Shown here piece by piece: positions 26,592 through 34,983 of a stretch of 50,092 nt of DNA. Source of the stretch: Pseudomonadota bacterium (GTDB taxonomy: Bacteria; Pseudomonadota; Alphaproteobacteria; Sphingomonadales; Sphingomonadaceae); contig JAEZIO010000080.1 in NCBI GenBank assembly GCA_023436615.1, positions 1-50,092 of the forward strand. Reading direction: 5' to 3'. Both the position numbers and the translations under genes were made by a program. The notes beneath the pieces are model-generated. The model saw nothing but the letters and a program-made list of their open reading frames with translations, made no database searches and was not told the origin of the DNA. How positions within the stretch are numbered: position 1 is the first letter of the stretch; each line of letters opens with the position of its first letter.

Positions 26592-27839
26592 ATGCCCAAG
26601 AAGCTCAGCAACGTCCTCACTCCGCTGACGGTGAAGAATGCCAAGCCCGGCCGCCACGCTGACGGGAACGGACTGCACCTTCTAGTGAAGGAGAGCGGCG
26701 CGCGCTCGTGGGTGTATCGGTTCATGCTCCACGGCAGGGCCCGCGACGTAGGGATCGGCGCGGCTGGCCAGGGCGGCATGAGCCTATCCGACGCGCGCGA
26801 CAAAGCGGCGGCGCTCCGTCTGAAAGTCAAGGCTGGCATTGATCCGCTGGAGGAACGCAAGAGCGCGGCGGCTGAGGCGGTTGCGGCCGCTCAGGCGGCC
26901 AAGGTGGCAGGAACGACGTTCCGGGACGTTGCCGACGCCTATATCGCTGCAAACGAGGAAAGCTGGCGCAACCCAAAGCACCGGCAGCAATGGCGCAACA
27001 CGCTGGACGCTTATGTTCACCCGGTGATTGGCGAGCTGCCCGTGGCGGACGTTGGCACGGCGCATGTGCTCAAAATTCTGGAGCCGATATGGAAAGGCAA
27101 AGCCGAGACAGCCAGTCGCGTTCGCGGCCGGATTGAAACGGTCCTCGATAGCGCGAAGGCGCGCGGCTACCGTGAAGGCGAGAACCCGGCCCGCTGGCGT
27201 GGCCACCTCGCGCAAATCTTGCCCGCTCGCACGCGGCTGTCGCGCGGCCACCATAAGGCCATTCCCTATGAGCAAATCCCCCCGTTCGTTGCCAAGCTGC
27301 GCGAGCGCGAAGCCGTTGCGGCTCTGGCGCTGGAGTTCACGATCCTCACCGCCAGCCGCTCAGGCGAAGTGATCGGCGCAAAGTGGAGCGAGGTCGATCT
27401 GGACAAGGCGCTCTGGACCGTCCCGGCCGAGCGCATGAAGGCGGGCAAAGAGCATCGCGTCCCACTTTCGCCCCGCGCCGTTGCGATCCTCAAGAGCCTC
27501 CAGCCCCTTGGAAGCCAATGGCTCTTTCCGGGCGCGAAGGGCGGCAAGCTGTCCGGCATGGCGATGAGCATGTTGATGCGTCGCATGAAGGTTGATGCGA
27601 CCGTGCACGGCTTCCGCTCCGGCTTCCGGGATTGGGCAGCGGAGTGCACCGGCTACGCACACGAGGTTGCCGAAATGGCGCTGGCGCACACAATCGAGAA
27701 CAAGGTTGAGCGTGCCTATCGGCGGGGCGACCTGTTCGAGAAGCGGCGGCGGCTCATGGACGACTGGGCGGCCTATTGCGGCACGACCGGCGCGGCTGGA
27801 GCGAAGGTAACGCCGATAAGACGTGGCGTGCGGAGTTAA
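26592..27839 (+). CDS. Site-specific tyrosine integrase (P4 type)
   Basis: Recombinase that inserts and excises the island at tRNA-Ser. From the ATG at 26592 (MPKKLSNVLTPLTVKNAKPG) it is 415 residues. The N-terminal arm-binding DUF4102-like domain includes DGNGLHLLVKESGARSWVYRF. A core-binding SAM-like domain follows (about residues 110-210), then the catalytic domain with Arg in TASRSGEVIGAKW, HGFRSGFRDWA (His and Arg), the second His in EMALAHTI and the nucleophile Tyr in KVERAYRRGD. All catalytic residues are present, so it may be active. It lies at the end of the island opposite the tRNA. Confidence 0.93.
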   Translation: MPKKLSNVLTPLTVKNAKPGRHADGNGLHLLVKESGARSWVYRFMLHGRARDVGIGAAGQGGMSLSDARDKAAALRLKVKAGIDPLEERKSAAAEAVAAAQAAKVAGTTFRDVADAYIAANEESWRNPKHRQQWRNTLDAYVHPVIGELPVADVGTAHVLKILEPIWKGKAETASRVRGRIETVLDSAKARGYREGENPARWRGHLAQILPARTRLSRGHHKAIPYEQIPPFVAKLREREAVAALALEFTILTASRSGEVIGAKWSEVDLDKALWTVPAERMKAGKEHRVPLSPRAVAILKSLQPLGSQWLFPGAKGGKLSGMAMSMLMRRMKVDATVHGFRSGFRDWAAECTGYAHEVAEMALAHTIENKVERAYRRGDLFEKRRRLMDDWAAYCGTTGAAGAKVTPIRRGVRS

Positions 27840-28675
27840 CCCGGATAGCAGTGCTCGCCTCGACTGTCCCAGTCGCATTCTACGTTCTTTTCCCGAACAC
27901 ACTGCGCCAGCAAGGCGATAGCGAGTCCAAGCAGAATCACTGACGCCAGAACCTTAGCCAATATCTGCGCCGTCCGATCACGGATCGTGACATACTGCGG
28001 ACCCAAGTGGCGCGCTGCCTGCCTATCGACGAAACCAAGCATCCCAAACAGTGTCAGAACGGGCACAACGACTAGCAGAATGACGAGCTGAAGGGGCAGC
28101 GCGAGAAGCAGAAACAGGTACCCGGCCAATCCTAATCGCTGGCTATCTTGCTTCGGCCCCAAGGAGTGCGCCGGCCGCTGCTGATGCTCTTCACGAACTG
28201 AGGTCGAAGGCTTGTCGCTACTCGAATTTGGCCGACCTTCAGATTGTTCCCAAGCTTCTAAGTCGAATGTCGGTTCAATGCGCTCAATAATCGATGTACC
28301 TGTGTCTTCCTGACGCAAGCCCCGACAAGGCGGTAGTCGCTGCTCTACCTTGCGCGCAATCCGCTGGAGCGCTTCCTCGGAAACGTCGTACATGGCGAAT
28401 GACGCGGGCACTCCTAACGGCGAGGTAAAAGCAGGCAGGAAGACACTTGCTCTACCAGTCACGTCGATTGCAAAGTTCCAAGCTTCTAGCGGATTCCCGT
28501 CGCAACAGACGTAGACCTGGCCACAGAGTTGTCGCGGGTATTCGGACCAGTCCACCTGAACGTCGGTAACTTCCAGTTCGGCTGTTGCCGGTAGCCGGAC
28601 CACGTGCTCTTCCAACCATGCCTCAACCATCCGCCTCCGCTCAGTAGGGTCACTCGAACGCGAAAATCCGGCCAT
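27836..28675 (-). CDS. Unrecognised membrane protein (island cargo)
   Basis: A 279-residue protein read from the ATG at 28675 with AAGGA upstream; a longer in-frame opening to 28981 is less likely. The N-terminal 120 residues are soluble, beginning with a charged helix and a beta-rich part (LEVTDVQVDWSEYPRQLCG). A polar linker follows (about 140-180), then two hydrophobic segments at about 183-216 and 236-260, with a short Cys-containing tail. A soluble sensor-like domain joined to a C-terminal membrane anchor is seen in several defence effectors, but I recognise no family. Its stop overlaps the integrase stop by 4 bp (convergent). Confidence 0.6.
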   Translation of the reverse strand: MAGFSRSSDPTERRRMVEAWLEEHVVRLPATAELEVTDVQVDWSEYPRQLCGQVYVCCDGNPLEAWNFAIDVTGRASVFLPAFTSPLGVPASFAMYDVSEEALQRIARKVEQRLPPCRGLRQEDTGTSIIERIEPTFDLEAWEQSEGRPNSSSDKPSTSVREEHQQRPAHSLGPKQDSQRLGLAGYLFLLLALPLQLVILLVVVPVLTLFGMLGFVDRQAARHLGPQYVTIRDRTAQILAKVLASVILLGLAIALLAQCVREKNVECDWDSRGEHCYPG

Positions 28676-28951
28676 GGTCGCTCGATCCTTCAGCACTCCG
28701 AACCCGTATCGCACCGGTAAAGACTGAAATTGGCATAGCACCTTAGTTCGCTCACGTCCGCAGCGGTTCGCGCTAGGGACCGCTTGCGCTAATCTCAACT
28801 TCGGGCTCTCCTTGCGGCGGGGATAGGCCGGCCAGCCGACAAGCGCGCTTCCCACGTGCTTCCCCGCCTCACCTCGGGAGCCGCTAGGGAGGCGGATTTG
28901 GCGAACTATGACGAGCGCGGCGTAATTATCCCCGCACCCGCTCAGGGCTAC

Positions 28952-30637
28952 ATGGGCGAGGAACGATATGACGATGAGCATCGTGGCCCAGCTGTAAGCG
29001 ATGCTTACCCCCTTTGGCTTTGTTGGATCGACCTAGCAGAACATTCGCGCAGCTGGCCCAACCCGCCGTCGATTCCGGAGCAGCTACAGACGATCGCGCA
29101 GAAGAAACCGGCCTCGGAGCGCGACGCTTGGTTGAAAGACGCTGCCAATCGGAAAGAGGTTGACCGGCTGCTTACTTACGCAATCCGTTCTGGCGAGCTG
29201 CCTCTCTGGGTCGCTCCGAAGGACGCACCGGAAACGCGCGTGGACCCAGCGTCTATTTTGGAGATGGATCACGCGACCCTCGTCTCGGGCACATACCGTC
29301 CGCCAAACGATCGAGGCTGGCTATTTGGCAGGCCCCTTTTCATAAAGTGGGGCGATTGGGTGCGCTTCGTCGCCAAAGTTCAAGCGGACAAGAGCCTTAC
29401 CGTCGCGCCTGCTCCGGACAAAATGATGCTGCCGCCAGCCGAGCCATTCGTCACATTGTCGCGTGCGCTTAGCTGGATAGCGTTTGGCGTTTCGATGAGC
29501 AGTGATCAGCTCCATGAGGTGCTAAGTCAGGACCGTTATGGGGAGCGCGTGCCGCAAGTCTCAATCAAGGCAGCTATGGCCGAGCTTGCCACACGCGCAA
29601 GAGCCGGAAAAATCGCGCTGAAAGGAAAGTTTCAAGAGAGCCATCGCGTCGATGAGCGCACCTTGCTGACGGGTCCAATCGAGGCGATCAAACTCGCTGA
29701 CTACCGCCAATTCAATTACCTCAGCGACGAGCTACGCCATGGGGAAGGGCTAACCTGGTGGCGCACGGATAAAGGCGTGACCGACAGATTGGCGAGCGGC
29801 GGAAGGCACGATTCCTTCATCGAGGTGAGTGTCGATCGTGTTGACCTGTTGCGCGAGTTTCCGCCGGAGGTGCCCCCCGCTTCCGAAAGCGAACGGTTCC
29901 GGGTCGGCCATGCCTTCACCCACGATGATCCGGCGACCATCGCCCCGTGGTGGAGCGTCAATCAGGCGCTCGCATGGGTAGCGACGCGCATTCCCTCATA
30001 TGTCGAATACATCGGCAGTTTGGAGGCACACGAGCCTCGCGATTACCGGCCCTATTTTGTGCAGGCCATCTGCGAATCCCAGGTTGCCGAGAGTGACGAG
30101 TGCAAGGCGCTGATGGACGGTCGCCGGGCAAGCTGGCCAGCGGGCAGCTATCTTGCACATGCCGGGCGTGACCTGCTGGAGAAAATCCTTGCTGGGCAGG
30201 TCGCTCCGATGACGCGCGATAACGGCCAAGGCCGGAAAATGGGAAGCGAAGAGTTTGTCGGCATAGGGTCGAAAGAAACGGGCGGAGATTGGCTCGATCT
30301 TGATCCCCAGCCGCTATTTTCATCGGCTGAGATCATGCGAGCTTTCCCGGCTTCTGAGCTAGAGCCTAGTGCTGGAGGGGGCATTGTCCCTCAGACCACT
30401 TCAAATCGGCACCGGAAGCGGCCCGGCCCTGCGCCCGATCCGGATTGGCCCGATGCAATCACCAGCGTCGCTCAGGAATGCATCTCGGCTGGTTACAAGC
30501 GCCCGCTGAAACGGGGCGACAAGGCCGCCATTCAAACAATGCTCCTCAATTACATGAGCGGGCGGAACAAGAACTTTTCCGAGGACATTGCCCGGAAGTA
30601 CGCCGAAGCAGTGATCGCCGCGCTTCCCGATAATTAG
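28952..30637 (+). CDS. Unrecognised 561-aa protein with three repeated modules (island cargo)
   Basis: Large soluble protein without membrane segments. I see three weak internal repeats, each with a Trp-containing helix (PLWLCWIDL near 20, LSRALSWIAF near 170, VNQALAWVATR near 337), later a turn of the type aGxI/V (SGELPLW near 80, AGKIALKG near 217, AGQVAPM near 414), and an end strand-plus-helix (FIKWGDWVRF near 130, FIEVSVDRVDLLREFP near 289, LDLDPQPLFSSAEIMRAFP near 448). The tail (from 488) is basic, RKRPGPAPDPDWPD, followed by a helical domain. Start uncertain: the ATG at 28952 or an in-frame opening up to 32 codons upstream. Function unknown. Divergent from the membrane protein gene, sharing a 276-bp promoter gap. 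Confidence 0.65.
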   Translation: MGEERYDDEHRGPAVSDAYPLWLCWIDLAEHSRSWPNPPSIPEQLQTIAQKKPASERDAWLKDAANRKEVDRLLTYAIRSGELPLWVAPKDAPETRVDPASILEMDHATLVSGTYRPPNDRGWLFGRPLFIKWGDWVRFVAKVQADKSLTVAPAPDKMMLPPAEPFVTLSRALSWIAFGVSMSSDQLHEVLSQDRYGERVPQVSIKAAMAELATRARAGKIALKGKFQESHRVDERTLLTGPIEAIKLADYRQFNYLSDELRHGEGLTWWRTDKGVTDRLASGGRHDSFIEVSVDRVDLLREFPPEVPPASESERFRVGHAFTHDDPATIAPWWSVNQALAWVATRIPSYVEYIGSLEAHEPRDYRPYFVQAICESQVAESDECKALMDGRRASWPAGSYLAHAGRDLLEKILAGQVAPMTRDNGQGRKMGSEEFVGIGSKETGGDWLDLDPQPLFSSAEIMRAFPASELEPSAGGGIVPQTTSNRHRKRPGPAPDPDWPDAITSVAQECISAGYKRPLKRGDKAAIQTMLLNYMSGRNKNFSEDIARKYAEAVIAALPDN

Positions 30638-30734
30638 GGGTAACTATCGGCAAGCTATTCGGGATGATCGGCAAAGGACGCGGCGGCCACGGGCATGTTT
30701 GAACAGCCTCGCACAAGAGCAGCGAGGACCACCA

Positions 30735-30923
30735 ATGCAGCCCGACAAACCTGAACCTGAGAAGCTCGCCTATTCGATCAAGGAAGCCGTCAAGGTTTCC
30801 AGCTTAGGCAGGACGACCCTCTACGCGCACATCGCCGCAAATCGCCTGAAAGCGGTTCGCATCGGCGGGCGCACCGTCATTCCGGCCGAGAGCCTGCACG
30901 CGCTGATCGCTGGAGAGGCATGA
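30735..30923 (+). CDS. Excisionase-like helix-turn-helix protein
   Basis: A 62-residue MerR/Xis-type winged helix: AYSIKEAVKVSSLGRTTLYAHIAANRLKAV, ending VRIGGRTVIPAESLHALIAG. This is the common HTH_17 form used as an excisionase or as a regulator of mobile element genes. It probably directs excision with the integrase at 26592 or controls the downstream replication genes, with which it is closely spaced. ATG at 30735 with GAGGA upstream. Confidence 0.85.
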   Translation: MQPDKPEPEKLAYSIKEAVKVSSLGRTTLYAHIAANRLKAVRIGGRTVIPAESLHALIAGEA

Positions 30924-30926
30924 GCA

Positions 30927-31103
30927 ATGCTCCAGATATGCGAAACCCCGCACAAGGGCGGGGCATCGCGCAATCAACTTGGCGGCTGGTTGCGTGCACC
31001 TCTTAGCCCCTCCGCCCCCGCGCGGCAAACACTCCCGGCGCTGATCGCCCTTCACCTTGGCGCGCAGTTCGTCGCCCGCTGGTCTGAGGACAGCGGCCAT
31101 GAC
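30927..31103 (+). CDS. Small island protein (58 aa)
   Basis: Opens at the ATG at 30927, 3 bp after the excisionase-like stop, and closes at 31103 overlapping the next start (ATGACTGA). The product is basic and Pro/Ala-rich, ending LGAQFVARWSEDSGHD. The tight fit between two island genes supports translation, but I recognise no family. Confidence 0.5.
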
Positions 31104-31410
31104 TGAGCAATATCCAACCGGGCCGGGAGCAAAGGGCGCGGACGGCACTAGTCAGGACGCAGCGGACGCAATCACGCCCTCTGTGTCACATCTCAGGCGG
31201 CTGGCTATCGCGGCGCTGGAGCAGCTCGGAGAGGCTACGCCGCTGGAGGCCGTTGCGGTCGCCGGGGTGACGCGGGAGGCGCTTCAGCCGCGCTTTAGCG
31301 AGCTGCGCGCCATGGGTTTGGTGGAGCCGACCGGCGCGCGGCGATTCAACCCCAGCGGCCGGAGCGCCAGCGTGCTCAGGCTTACCGACAAGGGGAGAGC
31401 CGCGCTGTGA
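31099..31410 (+). CDS. Small winged-helix protein
   Basis: A 103-residue protein with a winged-helix core: HLRRLAIAALEQLGEATPLEAVAVAG, VTREALQPRFSELRAMGLVE, then a wing with TGARRFNPSGRSASVLRLT. It resembles helix-turn-helix proteins that sit before the primase gene in alphaproteobacterial islands. It probably controls element replication or binds the origin. The stop overlaps the Toprim start (GTGA). Confidence 0.65.
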   Translation: MTEQYPTGPGAKGADGTSQDAADAITPSVSHLRRLAIAALEQLGEATPLEAVAVAGVTREALQPRFSELRAMGLVEPTGARRFNPSGRSASVLRLTDKGRAAL

Positions 31411-32333
31411 CGGTCGATATTCACGCAATTGCTCGCCACTACGGCGGGCGGGTCTGCAACGGCAATGCGCTGATCCCGACACCGGGTCACTCCAGCCGCG
31501 ACAGGGGAACGGCGATCCGCGCCAACCCCGTCGCACCGGACGGCTGCCTGGTCGCTTGTTTCAACGGCTCCAATGCCGACGCGCTGGCGGTGAAAGAGAT
31601 GCTCCGCCGCGACGGGTTTCTGGAGCACTACGCGCCCGCGCGCGAGCTTTCCCCAGTCGAACGGCGATCGCTGAAACGGGAGCGGGCGAAGCAAGAGCGG
31701 GCGCGGCTGGGCAGGGAACAGGCCGTAGCGCGCTCAGCAGCCGAATTATGGAGCGGTGCTGGTCCGGCCGATCCGGCCCATCCTTACCTCAAGGCAAAGG
31801 CGCTGGAGCCGTTCGGCATTCGGCAGCAAGGGCGCGAGCTGCTGGTGCCGATGCTGGACGCCGCATTCCGCCTCTGGAACGTGCAGCGCATCCGCCCCGA
31901 CGGCTTCAAGCTGTTCCTCAAGAACGGGCGGACGGCTGGCCTGTTCTGGCCGCACGCGACGCACCTCAGCGACGGTGCTCCAACGTCTGGTCCGCTCGTG
32001 ATTGGCGAGGGCTTCGCCACCATGGCAGCGGTTCACTCGGCAACCGGATTCGCTGTTGTGGCGGCCCTGTCTGCGCGCAATCTGGAGCCGGTCGCCGTGG
32101 CCATGCGTGCCCTGTTCCCGACGCGAGAGCTGATCCTTGCCGCCGACGACGACTGCCACCTTGCGCATAACATCGGTGTGGAAGCCGCCACGACCGCGGC
32201 TGAGCGCGTTCGCGGGTCTGTGGCCACTCCCCGGCCGGAACCGTGCTCTGCGCGCTGTGGGACCGACTTTGCGGACATTCCGCGCAATCAAGTAGCGGCA
32301 CGCATTGCGGCGGCCCGGAGGGCCACTCAATGA
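31407..32333 (+). CDS. Toprim-domain primase-like protein
   Basis: A 308-residue protein starting at a GTG coupled to the preceding gene. The N-terminal part (HAIARHYGGRVCNGNALIPTPG) resembles the zinc-binding or DUF7146-type entry domain of plasmid primases. A charged helix follows (about residues 85-120, rich in Arg/Lys/Glu). The Toprim domain has its glutamate in LVIGEGFATMAAV and acidic residues in LILAADDDCH. It likely primes DNA synthesis from the island's own origin together with the ATPase encoded next. A catalytic DNA polymerase is absent, so host replication proteins would be used. Confidence 0.82.
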   Translation: MTVDIHAIARHYGGRVCNGNALIPTPGHSSRDRGTAIRANPVAPDGCLVACFNGSNADALAVKEMLRRDGFLEHYAPARELSPVERRSLKRERAKQERARLGREQAVARSAAELWSGAGPADPAHPYLKAKALEPFGIRQQGRELLVPMLDAAFRLWNVQRIRPDGFKLFLKNGRTAGLFWPHATHLSDGAPTSGPLVIGEGFATMAAVHSATGFAVVAALSARNLEPVAVAMRALFPTRELILAADDDCHLAHNIGVEAATTAAERVRGSVATPRPEPCSARCGTDFADIPRNQVAARIAAARRATQ

Positions 32334-33622
32334 CGCCAGCAAGCGCACCTCAGCCGATCGATCTTGCCGTGCTCCAGCCGAACGAGGCGACCGCAATCGT
32401 GACCGCTCGGACCGGCTTGCACGCAACGCCCTATCGCTGGCCCGATCCGGCTTCGCTGCCGCGCCGCCAATGGCTCATGGGCCACTGGTTACTGCGCGGC
32501 GAGGTGACCGCCATTATCGCGCCTGGCGGCACCGGCAAGAGCACCGTCGGCAACGCCATTGCGCTCAGCCTTGCGAGCGGCCGGCCGCTACTTGGCAAGC
32601 CCCTTCATCGCGGCGCGCAGGGCGTCTGGGTTTTCAATCTGGAGGACGGGACCGACGAACTGGAGCGGCAAATGGCCGCATCCTGCACGTTCTACGGGAT
32701 CGGCCAGCCCGATTGTGGCGAACGGCTCCACGTCGATAGCGGCATGGTTCAGCGGCTCTGCACCGCAACCGAGGATCGCGACGGCTTTCTGGTGAACGAG
32801 GAAGCGTTTGAGCAGCTCGCCGCCACCATCCGCCAGAGGCGCATTGCGGTCGTGATCGTTGATCCGTTGGTTTCGAGCCATGCGGTGCGTGAGGCGTCAA
32901 ACGAAGCGATCGATGCAATCGTGAAGCGCTGGAAGCGGCTGGCCCATGACACGGGCTGCGCGGTGGTGCTCGTTCACCACACCAAGAAACTCGGCGGCCG
33001 GGAGGCGACGGCCGAGGATGGCCGGGGCGCTGTGGCCCTGCGCGACGCGGCGCGCATCGTCCTGATCCTCAATCCCATGAGTGAACGCGAAGCGGAGGAA
33101 CTCGGGATCGCTGATCCGCAAGAGCGCCGGTCGCTTGTGCGCATCGACGTTGGGAAAGCCAACCGCGCGCCGCCCGACGCTGCCACCTGGATCAAGCTGG
33201 AGGGCCAAAGTCTCGAGAACGGAAGCGAGACAGAGCCGCCTGATTGGGTTGGCGTGGCGACGCTCTGGGAGCGACCCGACGTTTTCCATGGCCTCACGAC
33301 ATGGCACCTTTACACGGTGCAACAGGCGCTCGCGGCCGGTGACTGGCGCGAAAGCTCTCAAGCCAAAGAATGGGTCGGTCATCTCGTGGCGAAGGTCGCC
33401 GGACTTTCGCCCGAAGCGGACAAGCCGCGCATCAAGGCGATCCTCCGCGCATGGCGGAAAAGCGGCGCTCTCAAGGTGGAGCATCGGCCGGATCGAAACG
33501 GTGACGAGCGCCCGTTCATAGTGGTGGGGAAGGCCGTTGAACCTGTCGAAATTGCCAGCCGTCCGCACCCTGAAATGTGGGGTGCGGAAGGTGCGGAAGG
33601 TGCGGAAGGCGACCCGCTGTGA
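32330..33622 (+). CDS. RepA-like AAA ATPase/helicase
   Basis: A 430-residue RecA-fold ATPase of the AAA_25/RepA type. Walker A is APGGTGKSTVGNAIALSLA, Walker B AVVIVDPLV, and a sensor motif is VVLVHHTKKLGG. The C-terminal part (about 330-400) looks like a small winged-helix region (IKAILRAWRKSGALKVEH). Its last codons encode GAEGAEGAEG, produced by a run of GGTGCGGAA repeats that begins the iteron-like cluster. Coupled to the Toprim gene by ATGA. Together they form a minimal replication module. Confidence 0.85.
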   Translation: MTPASAPQPIDLAVLQPNEATAIVTARTGLHATPYRWPDPASLPRRQWLMGHWLLRGEVTAIIAPGGTGKSTVGNAIALSLASGRPLLGKPLHRGAQGVWVFNLEDGTDELERQMAASCTFYGIGQPDCGERLHVDSGMVQRLCTATEDRDGFLVNEEAFEQLAATIRQRRIAVVIVDPLVSSHAVREASNEAIDAIVKRWKRLAHDTGCAVVLVHHTKKLGGREATAEDGRGAVALRDAARIVLILNPMSEREAEELGIADPQERRSLVRIDVGKANRAPPDAATWIKLEGQSLENGSETEPPDWVGVATLWERPDVFHGLTTWHLYTVQQALAAGDWRESSQAKEWVGHLVAKVAGLSPEADKPRIKAILRAWRKSGALKVEHRPDRNGDERPFIVVGKAVEPVEIASRPHPEMWGAEGAEGAEGDPL

Positions 33623-33713
33623 ACCCAATCCGCACTACCCGCACCTCCCCTTTAGGGGGTGCGGTGGTGCGGGTGCGGTTGAAGGCCGGTGAGGCATTAA
33701 TTCGGAGGTGCGG
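33563..33713. repeat. Iteron-like cluster of GGTGCGG (candidate origin)
   Basis: GGTGCGG occurs seven times in direct orientation (33581, 33590, 33599, 33658, 33666, 33672, 33707) and twice exactly inverted as CCGCACC (33563, 33639), plus a variant CCGCACT at 33630. The set spans the end of the RepA-like gene and the whole gap before the next gene, around a CCCC-TTTA-GGGG centre. Its position next to the replication ATPase suggests an origin or a repressor-binding array. Confidence 0.6.
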
Positions 33714-33717
33714 GTAA

Positions 33718-34428
33718 ATGGCGAAGAGAAAGACGACAAAGGCAACGGCACCTGCTGGAGCTGAGCCCGCTCCGAAGCCGAACAATGCGTTGCCGATCTA
33801 TTCTGAAGACGGAGGCGTCTGCCTTGCGACGGCTAAGAGCATTTTAGGGCCGTCATTCCGGCATGGCGCGACCGCGTGCCAACTCCACAAGGCGCATTTT
33901 GGAACCATGGAAACCGCGCCCGGCATAGGCGACTATGCTGAGATTTTCCGCGCGGGCGGGACTGAGGCAACCAAGGGAAACATGGCGCTGGCGAGCAGGC
34001 TGCTCGCGGCTCAGGCGCTCACGCTCGACAACATCTTCACGGAAATGGCCCGCCGAATGGCGCTCAACATGGGTGAGTATCTCGGGGCGACTGAAACCTA
34101 CGGTCGGATCGCGATGAAGGCCCAGGCTCAGAGCCGTGCCACGCTGGAGGCGCTCGCGAAGCTGCACCAGCCGCGTGAGCAGACGGTCCGACACGTGCAC
34201 GTGAACGAGGGCGGGCAAGCTGTCATTGCCGATCAATTCCACAATCACGCGGGGGGTGCTCGAAATGGAGCAATCGACGATCAATCCCATGGAGCCGCAA
34301 CCGGAGCGGCTGGCATCGGCCCCGCGCTGCTTGGCGCGGACGCGGGCGGGAACGGAGTGCCAGTCCCCAGCCGTGAAGGGCCGGAAAAGGTGCCGAATGC
34401 ACGGCGGGACGAATCCGGGAGCGCCTAA
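33718..34428 (+). CDS. Conserved island protein, unknown function
   Basis: A 236-residue protein with a GGAGGTG ribosome binding site that itself overlaps an iteron copy. Residues 1-25 are low complexity; the middle (35-165) is helical, with FRAGGTEATKGNMALASRLLAAQALTL-type helices and ETYGRIAMKAQAQSRATLEALAKL, ending in REQTVRHVHVNEGGQAVIADQFH. The last 55 residues are Gly/Ala-rich and are encoded by DNA that also encodes the next gene in another frame. I recall similar proteins in sphingomonad islands, always unnamed. It may bind DNA or the capsid of a helper; this cannot be decided here. Confidence 0.7.
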   Translation: MAKRKTTKATAPAGAEPAPKPNNALPIYSEDGGVCLATAKSILGPSFRHGATACQLHKAHFGTMETAPGIGDYAEIFRAGGTEATKGNMALASRLLAAQALTLDNIFTEMARRMALNMGEYLGATETYGRIAMKAQAQSRATLEALAKLHQPREQTVRHVHVNEGGQAVIADQFHNHAGGARNGAIDDQSHGAATGAAGIGPALLGADAGGNGVPVPSREGPEKVPNARRDESGSA

Positions 34429-34525
34429 GGGGAACCGCAATGCATGGAAGCATGGCGGCCGATCGGCTGAGGCGCTGGCCGCTGCGCGCTACGTGAATGC
34501 GCTCGCGCGTCTGCTCCGAGAGTGA
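34265..34525 (+). CDS. Small Cys/His protein with KHG-type motif, overlapping gene
   Basis: An 86-residue protein starting at the ATG at 34265 inside the preceding gene, with a 164-bp overlap in a different frame. It carries CLARTRAGTECQSPAVKGRKRCRMHGG followed by GAPKGNRNAWKHGGRSAEAL, a pattern widespread in phage and island proteins; the Cys, Cys, Cys, His spacing could bind zinc. Homology-bearing sequence lies in this frame, so the overlap is likely real. Function unknown. Confidence 0.7.
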   Translation: MEQSTINPMEPQPERLASAPRCLARTRAGTECQSPAVKGRKRCRMHGGTNPGAPKGNRNAWKHGGRSAEALAAARYVNALARLLRE

Positions 34526-34527
34526 TG

Positions 34528-34962
34528 CTATCGAGCCATGCACGTGCCGCGATAGACGAGCACGGCGTCGGCAAGAGTTGCTACCTCGATATATCGGTTG
34601 TCAGTGGAGATTTTGAAAAGGACGCTGCGACCCCCAAACGTCAAGTTTGCATACGGGCCAGAATAGGCAACCTCGGCATCATAAGTATCGCATCCATTTT
34701 CCGCATCACACCGGTCATACTTACCCGTTTGCGGATGCCACACCGGATAAGCGGCTGGCTTTCGCGACTCACAAACTGATGCTGTGCAAACATCCATCGC
34801 GGTAGGCTTGCAGACAACCTTGTCCGCCCTCGCCCATGTCTGCTCTGAGGCAGGCGCTAGGGAAGCAAAGCGCGCCGGATCAAAATCTGACGGCATTTCC
34901 TGTTCCTCAGAACAAGAGCTAAGCGCGAGCGCTACCACGATTATTGTAAAATGCCTCGTCAT
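34528..34962 (-). CDS. Putative lipoprotein (island cargo)
   Basis: A 144-residue protein with a lipoprotein signal (FTIIVVALALSSCSEE, lipobox cysteine near residue 17). The mature part has seven further cysteines, including CKPTAMDVCTASVCES and CDAENGCDTYDAEV, suggesting disulphides in the periplasm. It reads toward the integrase end, away from the tRNA, 21 bp after the other lipoprotein gene. Family unknown. A lipoprotein on a mobile element can serve surface exclusion or superinfection immunity, but nothing here proves it. Confidence 0.65.
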   Translation of the reverse strand: MTRHFTIIVVALALSSCSEEQEMPSDFDPARFASLAPASEQTWARADKVVCKPTAMDVCTASVCESRKPAAYPVWHPQTGKYDRCDAENGCDTYDAEVAYSGPYANLTFGGRSVLFKISTDNRYIEVATLADAVLVYRGTCMAR

Positions 34963-34983
34963 CGTCGCCCCTTTTTGACGATC

